Below the pieces are notes generated by a model. The model had not been told where the DNA came from, did no database searches, and was given only the letters and a program-made list of their open reading frames with translations. Below are positions 34,681-45,617 of a DNA stretch of 64,000 bases, one piece after another; within the stretch, counting starts at the first letter, position 1; the number at the start of each line of letters is the position of its first letter. This DNA comes from Sipunculus nudus (lineage: Eukaryota; Annelida; Sipuncula; Golfingiida; Sipunculidae), in assembly GCA_026874595.1 (NCBI GenBank), contig CM049306.1, forward strand, positions 44,890,019 to 44,954,018, read 5' to 3'. Position numbers and translations under genes: made by a program.

Positions 34681-34919
34681 TCCAGGTGCATTCTTGCCTA
34701 AGTGATTTTACATTTGTGAATATTCCCCGATGACTTTCTGAATCCGTATCAGGTGCAGGATCCACACCGAAATCTAATCGATTCCCTTATTTTCCTTGAG
34801 ATTCCGGTTAGGTTGTGAACAAACACGCACAAAAACGCACACATGAACGGGGATGAACACATACCCTCAAGGCGGAGGCAATTAAATCTGAAAAAATCTA
34901 AACCTGAAATCATAGCCCT

Positions 34920-35020
34920 GTAAAAGGGTGTTTCCTTGTACGCTTGGAATTTTCGGAGGCTTTTGACACCATCCGCCAGGTTATTTTAAGATTCTTCACC
35001 ATATTGGCATATTGGTAACT
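34920..35020 (+). pseudogene. LINE RT fragment
   Basis: The frame from 34,929 reads CFLVRLEFSEAFDTIRQVIL and ends at a stop near 35,018. The core F-S-x-A-F-D-T is the conserved RT palm motif of non-LTR retrotransposons. Only about 30 codons survive, so the clade cannot be given. Confidence 0.5.
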
Positions 35021-38000
35021 GTTTTAGAATGGTTTTCTTGTTAATTGTTGGTAAATGTTTCTCGTTAAAGGTGAACATTCATATTATACATGTACTCAAG
35101 TAAGATTTACTTATTACCTGTATGATGTATATAAATGCTTATTCTTCAATTTAATGTTATCACTTTTACACAATGATTTTATCAAAGACAGACTAAACCA
35201 AGACCATTAGATCCGAGACTTAGTTCAGACAAAGGTGACCATGAGCAAGACCGTAACCTGAAGGTCAGGTAAACCTATTAGGACATTTGTTTATTATGTG
35301 CAGGGAGTATTGTATCAAGAACAGAGATTTGGCGCCGAGTGATTGGCTGGTGCAAAGTTTGCCATGACAGGCAAAATTTGGACTTAAATCTAGCAATACA
35401 TGATATTTCATTTTTCCCTGAAAATTTTGGGCTGAAAGTTTCAGAAATTGTAAGCTATTGATGAGATTTAGAATTTTTAGTCACAGGGGATTTTCTTGCG
35501 GGTGACGTCACTGCCGAGTTGACATTGCTCATAGGTATGCTAATAGCTTTTGAACACACAATCTCATTTTTTAGAACAATAAATAGAAAGTGTATTATAT
35601 AAATAATTTTGTGTTTTATGATAATATAAGGAGATTTGGAATACATTTGTTTGAACTTAAAAGTAATTTTCTCATGAAATACCAGTAAACCCTTCATAAA
35701 AATTAGTATAACGTTGCTAACAGTGAAACATACAAACACACAGACAGATATACCTCCTCTTAGGAAAGGACAATTTACTATATATAAATCGCATATATAA
35801 GGGCTCGATCTATAACCCATACTTAATAAAACCTGAATTTTTAGAGATCAGAATAGTAACCCAGATCATATTATAGCGAGATCAAGCAAGTACAATCATG
35901 CACAGAGTTAACAATAAACATAAAATGATCAAGCACTGATATTTTTATTAGCAACTCCTAGTGTTTTGTAATCTGACCCCTCTTCCATTCAGGATAAAAA
36001 CGTTCATATACGGTACGTCAAGGAAACTTAATATGGACTGAGTTCTCATGTTTCCGTTTAATTACTCGCATGAAAACGGTAAAGAGCATAGTTTTACCCT
36101 ACTATAATACTAATAGTAGTTCGCAACTTTTCCTTGTTTTTTTTTGGGGGGGGGGGGGGGTTGCCTTCTCTGAAACAAAAATTGTATATATTAAAGTGTT
36201 GGTATAAAAGTATTTCAGTATCTCAATAAAACAGAGGATAAGGGTACTGGCCCGACGTTTAAAAAAAACAGCTTTTAATCCGTTTGTGGTTTCGATTGAA
36301 ATTTTTCTGATAACCTTAAAAACTGAGACATATTGTAGTATAAAAATCCATAAATGTGACTTTTAATTCGCCAAAAACACGATTAGTTATACCTTACGAC
36401 AAAACAACCATACAGAAACATTATAAACTACCAACTTAAATTCTAAGTTACAGTATTGAAAAAAGATCAAATATCATCTGCAGTTTCTTCACAGGTTTTG
36501 TTATATTTTCCGTGTAAATGTACAGCTGCACATAGAAACCAAGTCCTGCATGTGGTTGTTCAGAAGATATACGTTTTGCTCAAGGGGCCATAAGTATAAT
36601 TTCCTCGCGACAATTTGGTAACCCAGTTTTTCATTTAAAATCTGGTCATACTTTTTATCCCTTGTCTCTCTTATATCAAAGCTTTAGTAAGTCTGGTAAA
36701 AATAGAAAGTCTTCCGGAGCACGGCGGATTTAAAAATGTAAGATCGAAATGAGCAGGTTTCTTCTTATGTAGAATTTCGATAAACATGACATTTAACAAA
36801 GAAACCATCAGCGGCGAGGCGTCCGACGTAAAAAAAAGGTAGTGTTAGTGATAGCTTGACTTTCTTGTTCCGTGTTATGGCGAGCAGGAGACTTCGAATC
36901 AAAGATTCGCTGGAATAGGTATTACAGGTGTTTGTTTAAACAAAGAATTTCGTAGATTCCGTGTCTCGCCATTTTTTTTTTAACACTTTATCATTTACAT
37001 CGATATATTTAGAATAGTGAAGAAAAGAAAAAAAGACACGTTAATTAAAATATACTTTACATAAAAGACAACTGTCTGTGCTCGGAACAAAGAAATTTCT
37101 TGGACACAATTTCAAAAGTAATAAAACTCTCCATGAGGCTGTCATTGGTGACGATTTCTTAAATATATATATTATCTGCCGATAACACACGATAAAGGAA
37201 GACTTGAAAGAGTCTCTAGAGTCGAAAACAGTCGCTCAAGATACCTTTTCGCCAGAAGTCGTTTCTACTCAAAACGATTCTCTTTCTGTTTGGGACTGTG
37301 GGATGGCCGGGACTCTTTATCCTAACTGTCAAACTATATAAAAAAAAATTGTTTCATTTCAAGGTAACACCTGTTTTAACTCCACATGCGCTTGCTTACA
37401 AAATATATCTTATTCTGTAAAGTCCTTACCCAAAAACACCGTTGTGTAAGTAATTTTCCTTTAAACAATTCTTATCCAATACACTTGAAAGAAATACATT
37501 GTCCACTTATCTACAGTCATACCTACGCCGTTGGTGTATTTTGGAAGCCCCGGTGTATTGTGGGGGTCAGATTTCCACTCCAACAATCCCTAAACAGCAG
37601 AATCTCACTAGAGTCAAGCGTGGGGAGTGCGTTAGCGAGGAAACAAATTATGCCCTGCCTCGTCATGAACTTGCTTGGCTTTGGTTCTGAGACATCTACT
37701 ATGGCACGAGGAATGGGACGTACCTGTTGATTATTATCTTTCTTTTTCTCACGCCAATATTCCTACCTTATATAACACGACATTATATGCGGCGATGATG
37801 TTGAAAACCAAATCGAATGTACATCACCATGCACGATTTGTTTAGCGGGTCAGTGTACATGCCTTATGATTGAAATACCACGACTAACAATAAGCTTAAC
37901 CTATTGCAATTCGATAGCATGATGTTTTGAATATTTCCTCATTTTTTTCTGATCTATATCACAGTATTTCCTGGTGTCAACAACACCTAAATACATTAAC

Positions 38001-38330
38001 TCGAGGAGATATGGTCTTTTGAGTTTAATTTTTATTATAGGTCGAAAAAGTGTCATTGTTATACGAATCAAATTGTTCCGCAATAGATACGTTGTGGGGT
38101 TATATGTAATCATTAAGATCTGCTAACAAACATGGCTGTTTTGAAACTTATATTGTGTAAATTTAAAATACTGAGAAAAACATCAGCAAACAAAACGATA
38201 ATACTTAAGTACATTTTTATGCATGTAAATGTAATCAAACAAGTTTCAAAAAGGTAATTTCTATTCAACTTTACCTATATTCCAATTATTATTGTCACAA
38301 ATATATTATGTTAGCAATATAACTGCTCTT
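35021..38330. other. No recognisable gene
   Basis: About 3.3 kb of AT-rich sequence with a T9G15 run at 36,137-36,160 and an imperfect palindrome at 36,878-36,971 whose ends are TGGCGAG and CTCGCCA. Short open frames lack recognisable motifs. Confidence 0.5.
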
Positions 38331-38369
38331 CCGGTGAAGAATATCAAAAAAATTAAAGAGCTTAGTACT

Positions 38370-39640
38370 AACTTTATCTAGAATGGGCACGGCCAAAAGT
38401 GAAATATAAGTCATTAATTTGGGACTATAGTATTTGAGGAATAAGATTACCAGATTTCCTATTTAAATATAAAACTCAACGAATCATATGGATTAAAAAA
38501 TTATTAGATGGTCAAATCGGTTTTGAAATGGGTTTTGAAAACTGGAGCCCATATATTGAACGTAGGAACTAATTGTCATATTGACAGTTTAGTGTCATAC
38601 AAGTTGTCTTTCTATAAGAATGCGTTTCATATATGGTCTCGGTTTGCAAGCTGTACCCCAGAAACTCCAGACGAAGTACAAGTCCAACCTCTCTGGCGAA
38701 ATAAATTGATAAAAATAAATAACCAGTCCGTAAACTTTAGCTAGTTGGGCAAGATAAGAAAAATTATATAGCAGATTTAGTCAATGGAAATGGTTGTGTA
38801 AAACAACCTAATGGAATATTCCCAGAAGACAATACATATAACAGCTGTGTCATGTTATACAATTCGCTATTATGTTATTCCACCAAAATGGATTCCTCTT
38901 ACTGCTAATAATGTTACACAAGGTTTAGTTAACAAATATAGTTCGCAAACCTACAAATTTAAAATCTAATAAAGATATATGAGGTGCTGCTATACCATTT
39001 ATGTTATGAACCATCGGCAAAAAGAAACATTGTGAGTAAATTTGATTGAGTAGACTGGTCAGAAATATGTAATAACATATATTAAAATTTTTATGAAACT
39101 TATTCTCGTGAGTTCCAGTTCAAATTAATTCACAGCTATATAGGTGTTAATGATAAAAATTGTTCATGGAACATGATACAGACCAGATTATGTTCATATT
39201 GTTTCACTGAACCAGAAACTGTTAATCATCTATTTTGTAGTTTTCATAATGCGAAAAACATGTCTTTTCAGATCATGGTATGGGCAAAGACGTTTAATGT
39301 AACGATGCCGGATATCTCAGAGTTAGTTATTGTAAGTGATTATATCGTTGAAAGTGACAACCGCTGTCTCATTAGTACCTTGGTAAATATATATAAGCAA
39401 TATGTTTATATGAACAGGGACGCAGATAAATTGAGCTTGAAAGCGTCTCAGTCAAAAGTAGATTTTGTTTAAAATATTTAACATTGAGAGAAGAAGAAGG
39501 ATAGATTACAGCTGTATTATTTGAAATGGAGACCAACTGAAAAAGTTGATGACAATCGATTGTGAACATGGCAATGTAAAAATATTATATTTGTTATTCT
39601 TGGTATATTTTTGTTGAAATAAAGATTTTAAAAAATTACC
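38370..39640 (+). pseudogene. Tx1/L1-like LINE ORF2 C-terminal relic
   Basis: Broken frames give LPDFLFKYKTQRIIWIKKLL near 38,450, GTNCHIDSLVSYKLSFYKNA and PLWRNKLIKINN in 38,508-38,744, and FQFKLIHSYIGVND near 39,120. CSYCFTEPETVNHLFCSF follows at about 39,190. The order (P-D-F near the end of RT, PLW-N, a 'FQFKLxH' segment, then C-x2-C-E-x3-HLF-x-C) is that of the C-terminal region of Tx1/L1-type LINEs and differs from the family at 41,435. The end AATAAAGATTTTAAAAAATT at 39,617-39,640 looks like a polyadenylated 3' end. Many stops make it inactive. Confidence 0.7.
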
Positions 39641-40774
39641 TATATTTCATTTGGTTATCATCTCAGTTTTACATCAGTGCCACTTTTCTTTTAAATACAA
39701 AACAAAACAAAAAAAATGTATATTCAAAGCATTTCACAATTTCTGTTCTTCAAACAAAGTATTTCCAGACATTCTGGGACTGGCTTAAGAACATCCCAGA
39801 CAAGTTTTTATTTAACAGCAGTCAGGAGACCGCCTGCGGCAGATTATATAAAAGAAACGCGGGAATGAAAGTTTTTTTTTAAATCCATGTAAAGTTACAA
39901 AGATGTAGTGAGCAACTTTCCTTTCTTAAGGTAAACAGATTTTTTGTCGGCGCACATCAAATCTGTGAGCTTCCTTTTCTTAGGTCCTTACCTTCGGGTC
40001 CTTACATGAGGGGTTACATGTGGTCAGAGTTTGAGTCAGAGTCCCCTGAAGTTGAAGATATACGGTCATTAAACGGTGGAAAGAAGACCGGGCACAGATC
40101 AGCGAGAACATGTAAACCTACAACCAATCACCACCGTGTCGCTTTGAATACACAGTGACCAGGTTTAAGCATGAAACCTTTGAAGGCCTACACCAGGTTG
40201 TTCAATACAAGGATTTAAAGCTTACAGCTTCGGCAGGGACTTTGATGCGACCGGATAAAAGAAGATGATACGCTTTGTGGCAGGGTCTGGGCCGGCCGTG
40301 ACAGCGCTGAGCAGTCCATGCCTTATCGTGATGTCAATGAGGGTGACTAAACAGAGATGCTGTATGATTGATGTAGCAGCATTCCCGGAGCGGTACGCCC
40401 AAGTTCTCCCATGATAAATAGATACTTCCCTTTATCAAGGTCTTATTTGATGTGATTACCTCAGAAATATGCCTACATAAAAATGACTAAAAGACATGTT
40501 GATCGCAGGGTATGCCGACAGTACACGCGACAGGTAAATGGATTTTTCTTCTCAGGCGGTTGTACAACGTGGAAATGAAATATATGTACTTTCTAATCAC
40601 ACATCCTAGAATTGAAGTTGGATGTGATGTTAGACTATTCTCCTTATTAATGTAACAACAACTTTATTTATTTTATCTTGCAGCAAAAAAAAAATAAATT
40701 TTATTTATGATACATTAATTGTACACATAATAAAAGTAACTAATACAACGTACTTTCCATGGCACAGGAAGTGG
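39641..40774. other. No recognisable feature
   Basis: Mixed-composition unique sequence, somewhat GC-richer at 40,030-40,400. No open frame or repeat supported. Confidence 0.5.
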
Positions 40775-40915
40775 CGTTCAGCAGTGTCCGGGGGCGGAGA
40801 ACTCGGAGAAAACGACCGGCCACTACAACCCCCTTTCATAGCCACGCCGCAGATCTAACCCGGGTCGCCAGCGGAGAGCGCCGAGCGTTCTACCACTCCA
40901 CCGTTCACTTTATTT
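40775..40915 (-). mobile_element. tRNA-derived SINE fragment, second family
   Basis: On the minus strand an A-box-like TGGAGTGGTAGAACG (complement of 40,886-40,900) is followed by a B-box-like GGGTTAGATCTGC (complement of 40,849-40,861) at normal tRNA spacing. A GC-rich body containing CGAGTTCTCCGCCCCCGGAC comes next. It differs from the SINE at 816. The 3' end is unclear. Confidence 0.55.
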
Positions 40916-41434
40916 ATATTTTCGGACCACTTTAACTTGGATTTGTGTCCTTGATTTGATATTAGTTTTTCTCACGCTTTATGACTATTTGACAAAGTCA
41001 AAGTCTTCATTGTTAATGTTAAAAGACATTCCATATTCCATACATGCTTGTCTTGGGAACGTGACGTTGAAAGGATTACGTCATGGATGCTGTTGTGACA
41101 AACCCAATACCAATGAGTGCGCATGCACTGATATTATACGGGAATGGTCAAATGGGATGTTAAAACCAACAGTAAAGTGTTAATAACAAGACCTAGAAAA
41201 TTCTAGCAGTCAGGCCAGGGTCCAAGTACCTATTCATTTAATTGCATTAATAATCATGGACGTACTAATAATTTATATTCTTGTGTTGTAAATTCGGAAC
41301 CAGTATGTGTACAACTAACCTCACAAGAAAGACTAACTTCACCCCAGTCTCAACACACCAACCTTAATACCTCTCAAGGAAACCAGGTAAGCATGTTAAC
41401 AAATAACTATTGCACTTATACTAACAATATTTAG

Positions 41435-44368
41435 TTACACAAAGATTCAAATATTAGTTATGATTTGCACTTAATTTCTTGGAATGTTGGGGGATTGAGA
41501 TCTAAATTAAATACAACAGAACTTCAAAATATAATGAAAGAAGGTGACATTTTGTGTATTGTTGAAACCTGGGCTGTACAATCAGATGACTACTCTGATA
41601 ACTTTGCAGATTTTCATTGTTTTAGTAAAGCCAGGAGTGATATGAAAAGGGGTGGAGTAATGGTATGTGTTAGGAAGTCTTGTTATATTAATATTTTAGA
41701 AATGTATATGTTTACTGATATTATTGTTTTAATATTGGAAGGTAAAATGTTTGACACTGGTTCATATATAATTTTGATAGGAGCCTACATAGCCCCTGAA
41801 GGGTCACCAATATATAATAAGACTGAAGAAAGTGATGGAATATTACGAATTGAAAACATTTTTATTGACATATCATCAAAGTATGGAGATATGAATATTA
41901 TTTTGATGGGAGATCTCAATGCAAGAATTGGTAATATGATAGATTATATAAAAAATGATTGTTTGAATTTTGTAGGTATAAATGATGCTTATCTTGCTGA
42001 TGAATTTAACATGAAAAGAATATCCAAAGATGCAAGAACTAATAAGTTTGGCTTCTCTTTGCAGCAGTTATGTTGTGCTTTTAATATCCATATTTTAAAT
42101 GGCAGATTTGCACCAGATTTATCAGGTGAATTTACCTGCGTTATACAAACTGGACAAAGTGTAGTGGACTACATAATTATTAGTACTGAGTTGTTCTGTT
42201 TTGTTAAATCATTTGCTGTCCTTACTGAGGATATTTCAGATCATTATCCCATAAAATTTACTCTGGAACTTAAGTCAGAAATAATAAAAACTAATGCAAA
42301 CATGGAAACCTACCCATGGGTAAAATATAAATTACCATGTAATGACAGTACAAATATAACAAACATTGACAAGAATATCACTTTTAAATATATTGAAAAA
42401 TTCAATAATCTTATTAATATTGATCTTAATGAAGCAGTAAAATGTTTAAATAACATGATATATAATATCACATCTGAAGTGAAAAAGGGAAATACATATA
42501 AAAGAAGTCAACCATATTGGTGGGATGAAGAATGCAACAGGGCAAAGCTAATACAATTGTCAACATTAAACAGATACAGAAAATCAGGAAATCTAGAAGA
42601 ATTAAATAAATATAAATCAGAAAAACAGACATTCAAACATATATGCAATACTAAGAAGAAAATTCAACAGGAATCAAAGATAACAAAAGTTTTTAATAGT
42701 AAAAATATAAATGAAATGTGGAAATATGTAAAACAGTATAAGAGACAAAAGAGAACTCCAAGTATAGATGCTAAGCAATGGTTCGACTACTTCAAAGATC
42801 TGTTTATGAGTAGTGTAAATGAAACTGAAAATGATCACCAATTACAAAATGATGACATTACCATAAACATTGAGCACTTTGCAGAACCTACTTTCAACAA
42901 ACCTATACTTACAGATGAAATAATACAAGCGTTGAATGAGATGCAAAAAGGGAAATCACCAGGTCCAGATGGAATATCTTTGGAAATTATACAATCATAC
43001 TATCCAGTTCTGCAGCCTTTATTGGTATCTTTGTTTAACAAAATTTTACATTCTGGAGTTTTTCCTGATGAGTGGTGTAAAGCTATTATAATTCCTCTCC
43101 ACAAGAAAGGTTCAATTAATAATCCAGGTAACTATAGAGGTATTTCATTACTAAATATAACTGGGAAAATTTTGACAAAAATCTTATACAGTAGATTAGT
43201 AGATTATGTTGAGAGTAATAATTTGATGTCAGAAGCACAAGCAGGGTACAGGAAAGGGTACTGTACTATTGATAATATTTTTATTTTACAAGCCATGGTC
43301 CAAAAATATATAACAAAACAAAGAGGCAGATTTTATTGTTTGTATGTCGATTTTTCTAAAGCTTTTGATTCAGTGCAACATAATATATTATGGAATGTAT
43401 TGATAAACCATGGTATTAATGGAAATATTTTAAGGGTTTTGCAATCATTATATACAAATATGAAGTCATGTGTATTATCAGAAAGTGGGCTTACAGAGTA
43501 CTTTCAATGTTCAGTAGGGATGAGACAAGGCTGTATGGTCAGTCCTTTACTTTTTTCTCTATTTATCAATGAATATATAAAAATATTAGACAATTCTGAC
43601 TGTAAAGGTGTATATGTTAATGAGAATCTTCCAAATATAACTACTTTAATGTTTGCTGATGATGTTGTTAATTTTGGAGATACTGTCGGCAGACTACAAA
43701 AGCAGATAGAGAAGCTTCAGCAATTTTGTGTTAAATATGGTATGAAAGTGAATTTGGAAAAAACAAAAGTCATGGTGTTCAGAAGAGGCGGCCCACTACG
43801 AAAGAATGAAAACTGGTATTTCCAAGGCAAAAAGTTAGAAGTGGTAAATAATTACAAATATCTTGGTATTTTCCTCACAACAAAATTGTCATGGACAAAA
43901 ACACATCAGCAACAAATTATGCAAGCTAACAAAGCATTATGTGTTATAAAAGCTTTCTATAGGAAATGTACTAATTTAAATGTTAAACAACTTTTTTATC
44001 TTTTTGATAGCATGGTGATACCTATATTATTATATGGCTGTGAATTGTGGGGTTATTCAAAATATATGATTTTAGAAAGAGTACAGTATAAATTTTGCAA
44101 GTATATTCTTAAAATAAGTGCAAGTACACCTAATGCAGCTGCCTTAGGAGAATGTGGTAGATTACCACTATTTGTTAAATACTCTTTGAAATGCCTGAAA
44201 TACTGGATAAGACTATTACATATGGATACAAACAGATTCCCAAAACATATATATTCATGTTTATTTAATTTAGATAATAATGGAAAAAAACTGGGTCAGT
44301 GGTGTAAGATCATTATTATTTCAAGCAGGTTATGGCTATGTATGGATGGCACAACAAGTAGGAGATGA
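41435..44368 (+). CDS. LINE ORF2: endonuclease-reverse transcriptase
   Basis: This protein would nick target DNA and copy the element RNA onto the nick (target-primed reverse transcription). Residue numbers count from 41,465 (a TTG codon). Endonuclease: SWNVGGL (5-11), catalytic ETW (34-36), GDLNAR (149-154), SVVDYIII (232-239) and SDHYP (258-262), all expected APE-like residues. RT: GKSPGPDGI (496-504), NYRGISLLN (556-564), AQAGYRKGY (591-599), YVDFSKAFDS (627-636), MRQGCMVSPLLF (686-697) and the active-site FADD (730-733), with the downstream LGIFLTTKLSW and YGCELWGY segments. The frame is open back to 41,435 with no ATG before residue 24, because an in-frame TAG at 41,432 cuts it from upstream coding. 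The last 25 or so codons are out of frame after an A7 run. Confidence 0.9.
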   Translation, partial: LHKDSNISYDLHLISWNVGGLRSKLNTTELQNIMKEGDILCIVETWAVQSDDYSDNFADFHCFSKARSDMKRGGVMVCVRKSCYINILEMYMFTDIIVLILEGKMFDTGSYIILIGAYIAPEGSPIYNKTEESDGILRIENIFIDISSKYGDMNIILMGDLNARIGNMIDYIKNDCLNFVGINDAYLADEFNMKRISKDARTNKFGFSLQQLCCAFNIHILNGRFAPDLSGEFTCVIQTGQSVVDYIIISTELFCFVKSFAVLTEDISDHYPIKFTLELKSEIIKTNANMETYPWVKYKLPCNDSTNITNIDKNITFKYIEKFNNLINIDLNEAVKCLNNMIYNITSEVKKGNTYKRSQPYWWDEECNRAKLIQLSTLNRYRKSGNLEELNKYKSEKQTFKHICNTKKKIQQESKITKVFNSKNINEMWKYVKQYKRQKRTPSIDAKQWFDYFKDLFMSSVNETENDHQLQNDDITINIEHFAEPTFNKPILTDEIIQALNEMQKGKSPGPDGISLEIIQSYYPVLQPLLVSLFNKILHSGVFPDEWCKAIIIPLHKKGSINNPGNYRGISLLNITGKILTKILYSRLVDYVESNNLMSEAQAGYRKGYCTIDNIFILQAMVQKYITKQRGRFYCLYVDFSKAFDSVQHNILWNVLINHGINGNILRVLQSLYTNMKSCVLSESGLTEYFQCSVGMRQGCMVSPLLFSLFINEYIKILDNSDCKGVYVNENLPNITTLMFADDVVNFGDTVGRLQKQIEKLQQFCVKYGMKVNLEKTKVMVFRRGGPLRKNENWYFQGKKLEVVNNYKYLGIFLTTKLSWTKTHQQQIMQANKALCVIKAFYRKCTNLNVKQLFYLFDSMVIPILLYGCELWGYSKYMILERVQYKFCKYILKISASTPNAAALGECGRLPLFVKYSLKCLKYWIRLLHMDTNRFPKHIYSCLFNLDNNGKKLGQWCKIIIISSRLWLCMDGTTSRR

Positions 44369-44849
44369 GAAAATGTTTTTATCTGGTATTAGACAGAGAC
44401 TCACAGATATAGCAGTTCAAGATTGGCAAAATGACATTAACTCCTGTAATAAATTGTACTCATATGGTGTTTTTAAATCTATGTTAACGTTAGAAAAATA
44501 TCTTGTCTGTGTTCCAAATAAAAATCACAGATGTGCATTAGCTAAACTTAGATGCTCTAATCACAAATTAGCCATAGAAACAGGCAGACATCAAAATCTT
44601 AACATAGAAGAAAGAATATGTATGTACTGCTTAAATCATGGATACAACATTACAGAGGATGAGATCCATTTCATATTAGAATGTCCAATGTATGCAGAAC
44701 TTAGGAAAAAATATTTGGGAGCTGAAAAGTATGAAACCAATGAAATTAATTTTAAAGAAATATTAAATTCAGAAAATCCAACACATATATCAAAATTAGC
44801 AATTTTTGTTTATCAGTCATTCAATGTTCGACAGAATTTTTATGGTTGA
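44280..44849 (+). CDS. LINE ORF2 C-terminal domain, frame-shifted
   Basis: This is the continuation of the upstream protein in the +1 frame. The switch lies at an A7 run (44,284-44,290); the degraded copy at 32,320-32,410 has the corresponding GYVWM-x-Q-x-VGD segment in register with its upstream sequence, supporting a one-base insertion here. Visible motifs are GYGYVWMAQQVGD, ALAKLRCSNHKLAIETGR, then C-x2-C (ICMYC) with EDEIHFILEC, a Cys/His zinc-binding motif common at LINE ORF2 C-termini, and a terminal KLAIFVYQSF. It is not an independent gene. A sequencing error in the homopolymer is possible. Confidence 0.85.
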   Translation: MEKNWVSGVRSLLFQAGYGYVWMAQQVGDEKMFLSGIRQRLTDIAVQDWQNDINSCNKLYSYGVFKSMLTLEKYLVCVPNKNHRCALAKLRCSNHKLAIETGRHQNLNIEERICMYCLNHGYNITEDEIHFILECPMYAELRKKYLGAEKYETNEINFKEILNSENPTHISKLAIFVYQSFNVRQNFYG

Positions 44850-45617
44850 ATAACACACTTTGAACAGATGGCAGAATTAACATTATGAGCGTACAATATT
44901 TTTAACTCACATGTTGTGTTTTGCTTAAGATGATATATAATGAATAGTAAATGCACAATTGTCATTCAGGATCATATGTAATTCTATTTAAATTAAGTAT
45001 GAACACAAGAAGAAGAATACCTTTAATATTTATAAAATGTATACCGAACAGACTTGTACTACATTTTATTCCAGGTGAGTGTTTGTCAGTTGTTTGTTTG
45101 TTTATTATTTAATTAGTTATTAATTCTTTGTGTTGCCTATTCTCTCTCTCTTTTTTTTTCCACTTCAACTGACATGAATTACTATTGTCTTTATTGTTGT
45201 TGGTGTTGATGTTATTATTATTATTATTAATTACAATTTCAGTTTAGTACACATCGGTATATTTGAGTTGAGTAAAGAATGAGTTAGAGGAAAAACGAAG
45301 TAAACATTTAAAGCAAAGTTAATAAAATATTTAACCAGGTATTCAATTTATTATTATTATTTTTTTTTCAGGTCAGTTATAAAATGCATATTAGAATATA
45401 TTGCACAGAATGAATGGATTGCATTTTCTTGTGAAATGTATTTATTTATTTATCAAATTATTGTAAGTCATGATTATAATAACTTATATATAAGTAACAT
45501 CTATGCAATACTGATACATGTAATATTATTTTTTGTATTGACTTTACATTCACATATATTTGGAACTATGGGCCTGTGGCCTTCATTTCCGGAATAAAGC
45601 ATTTGTTTGTTTGTTTG
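44850..45617 (+). other. Probable LINE 3' UTR
   Basis: AT-rich non-coding sequence between the ORF2 stop and the (TTTG)n tail, with an (ATT)n patch at about 45,210-45,232 and AATAAA 20 bases before the end. Confidence 0.6.

Larger units (their letters stand above)
41198..45617 (+). mobile_element. Nearly intact APE-type LINE retrotransposon
   Basis: This spans an open N-terminal stretch (41,198-41,431), ORF2 encoding endonuclease and reverse transcriptase (41,435-44,368), its frame-shifted C-terminus (44,280-44,849) and a probable 3' UTR ending AATAAA (45,593-45,598) then ATTTGTTTGTTTGTTTG (45,601-45,617), a (TTTG)n tail typical of several LINE families. The N-terminal stretch is in the same frame as ORF2 and separated only by TAG at 41,432. 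The 5' end is not defined: no ORF1 with an RNA-binding motif was recognised, and a SINE lies just upstream. The Jockey/I/CR1 clade was not assigned. Confidence 0.85.

Noticed and set aside
40956-41183. Cysteine-rich 75-codon frame upstream of the LINE as ORF1
   Set aside because: It has a cluster of Cys residues but no CCHC zinc knuckle or other ORF1 signature, and is in a different frame from the open stretch leading into ORF2. It is possible but unsupported.
44280-44300. Programmed -1 frameshift at AAAAAAAC in the LINE
   Set aside because: The required change is +1, and the related degraded copy appears to be in register there, so a one-base insertion or sequencing error is more likely.
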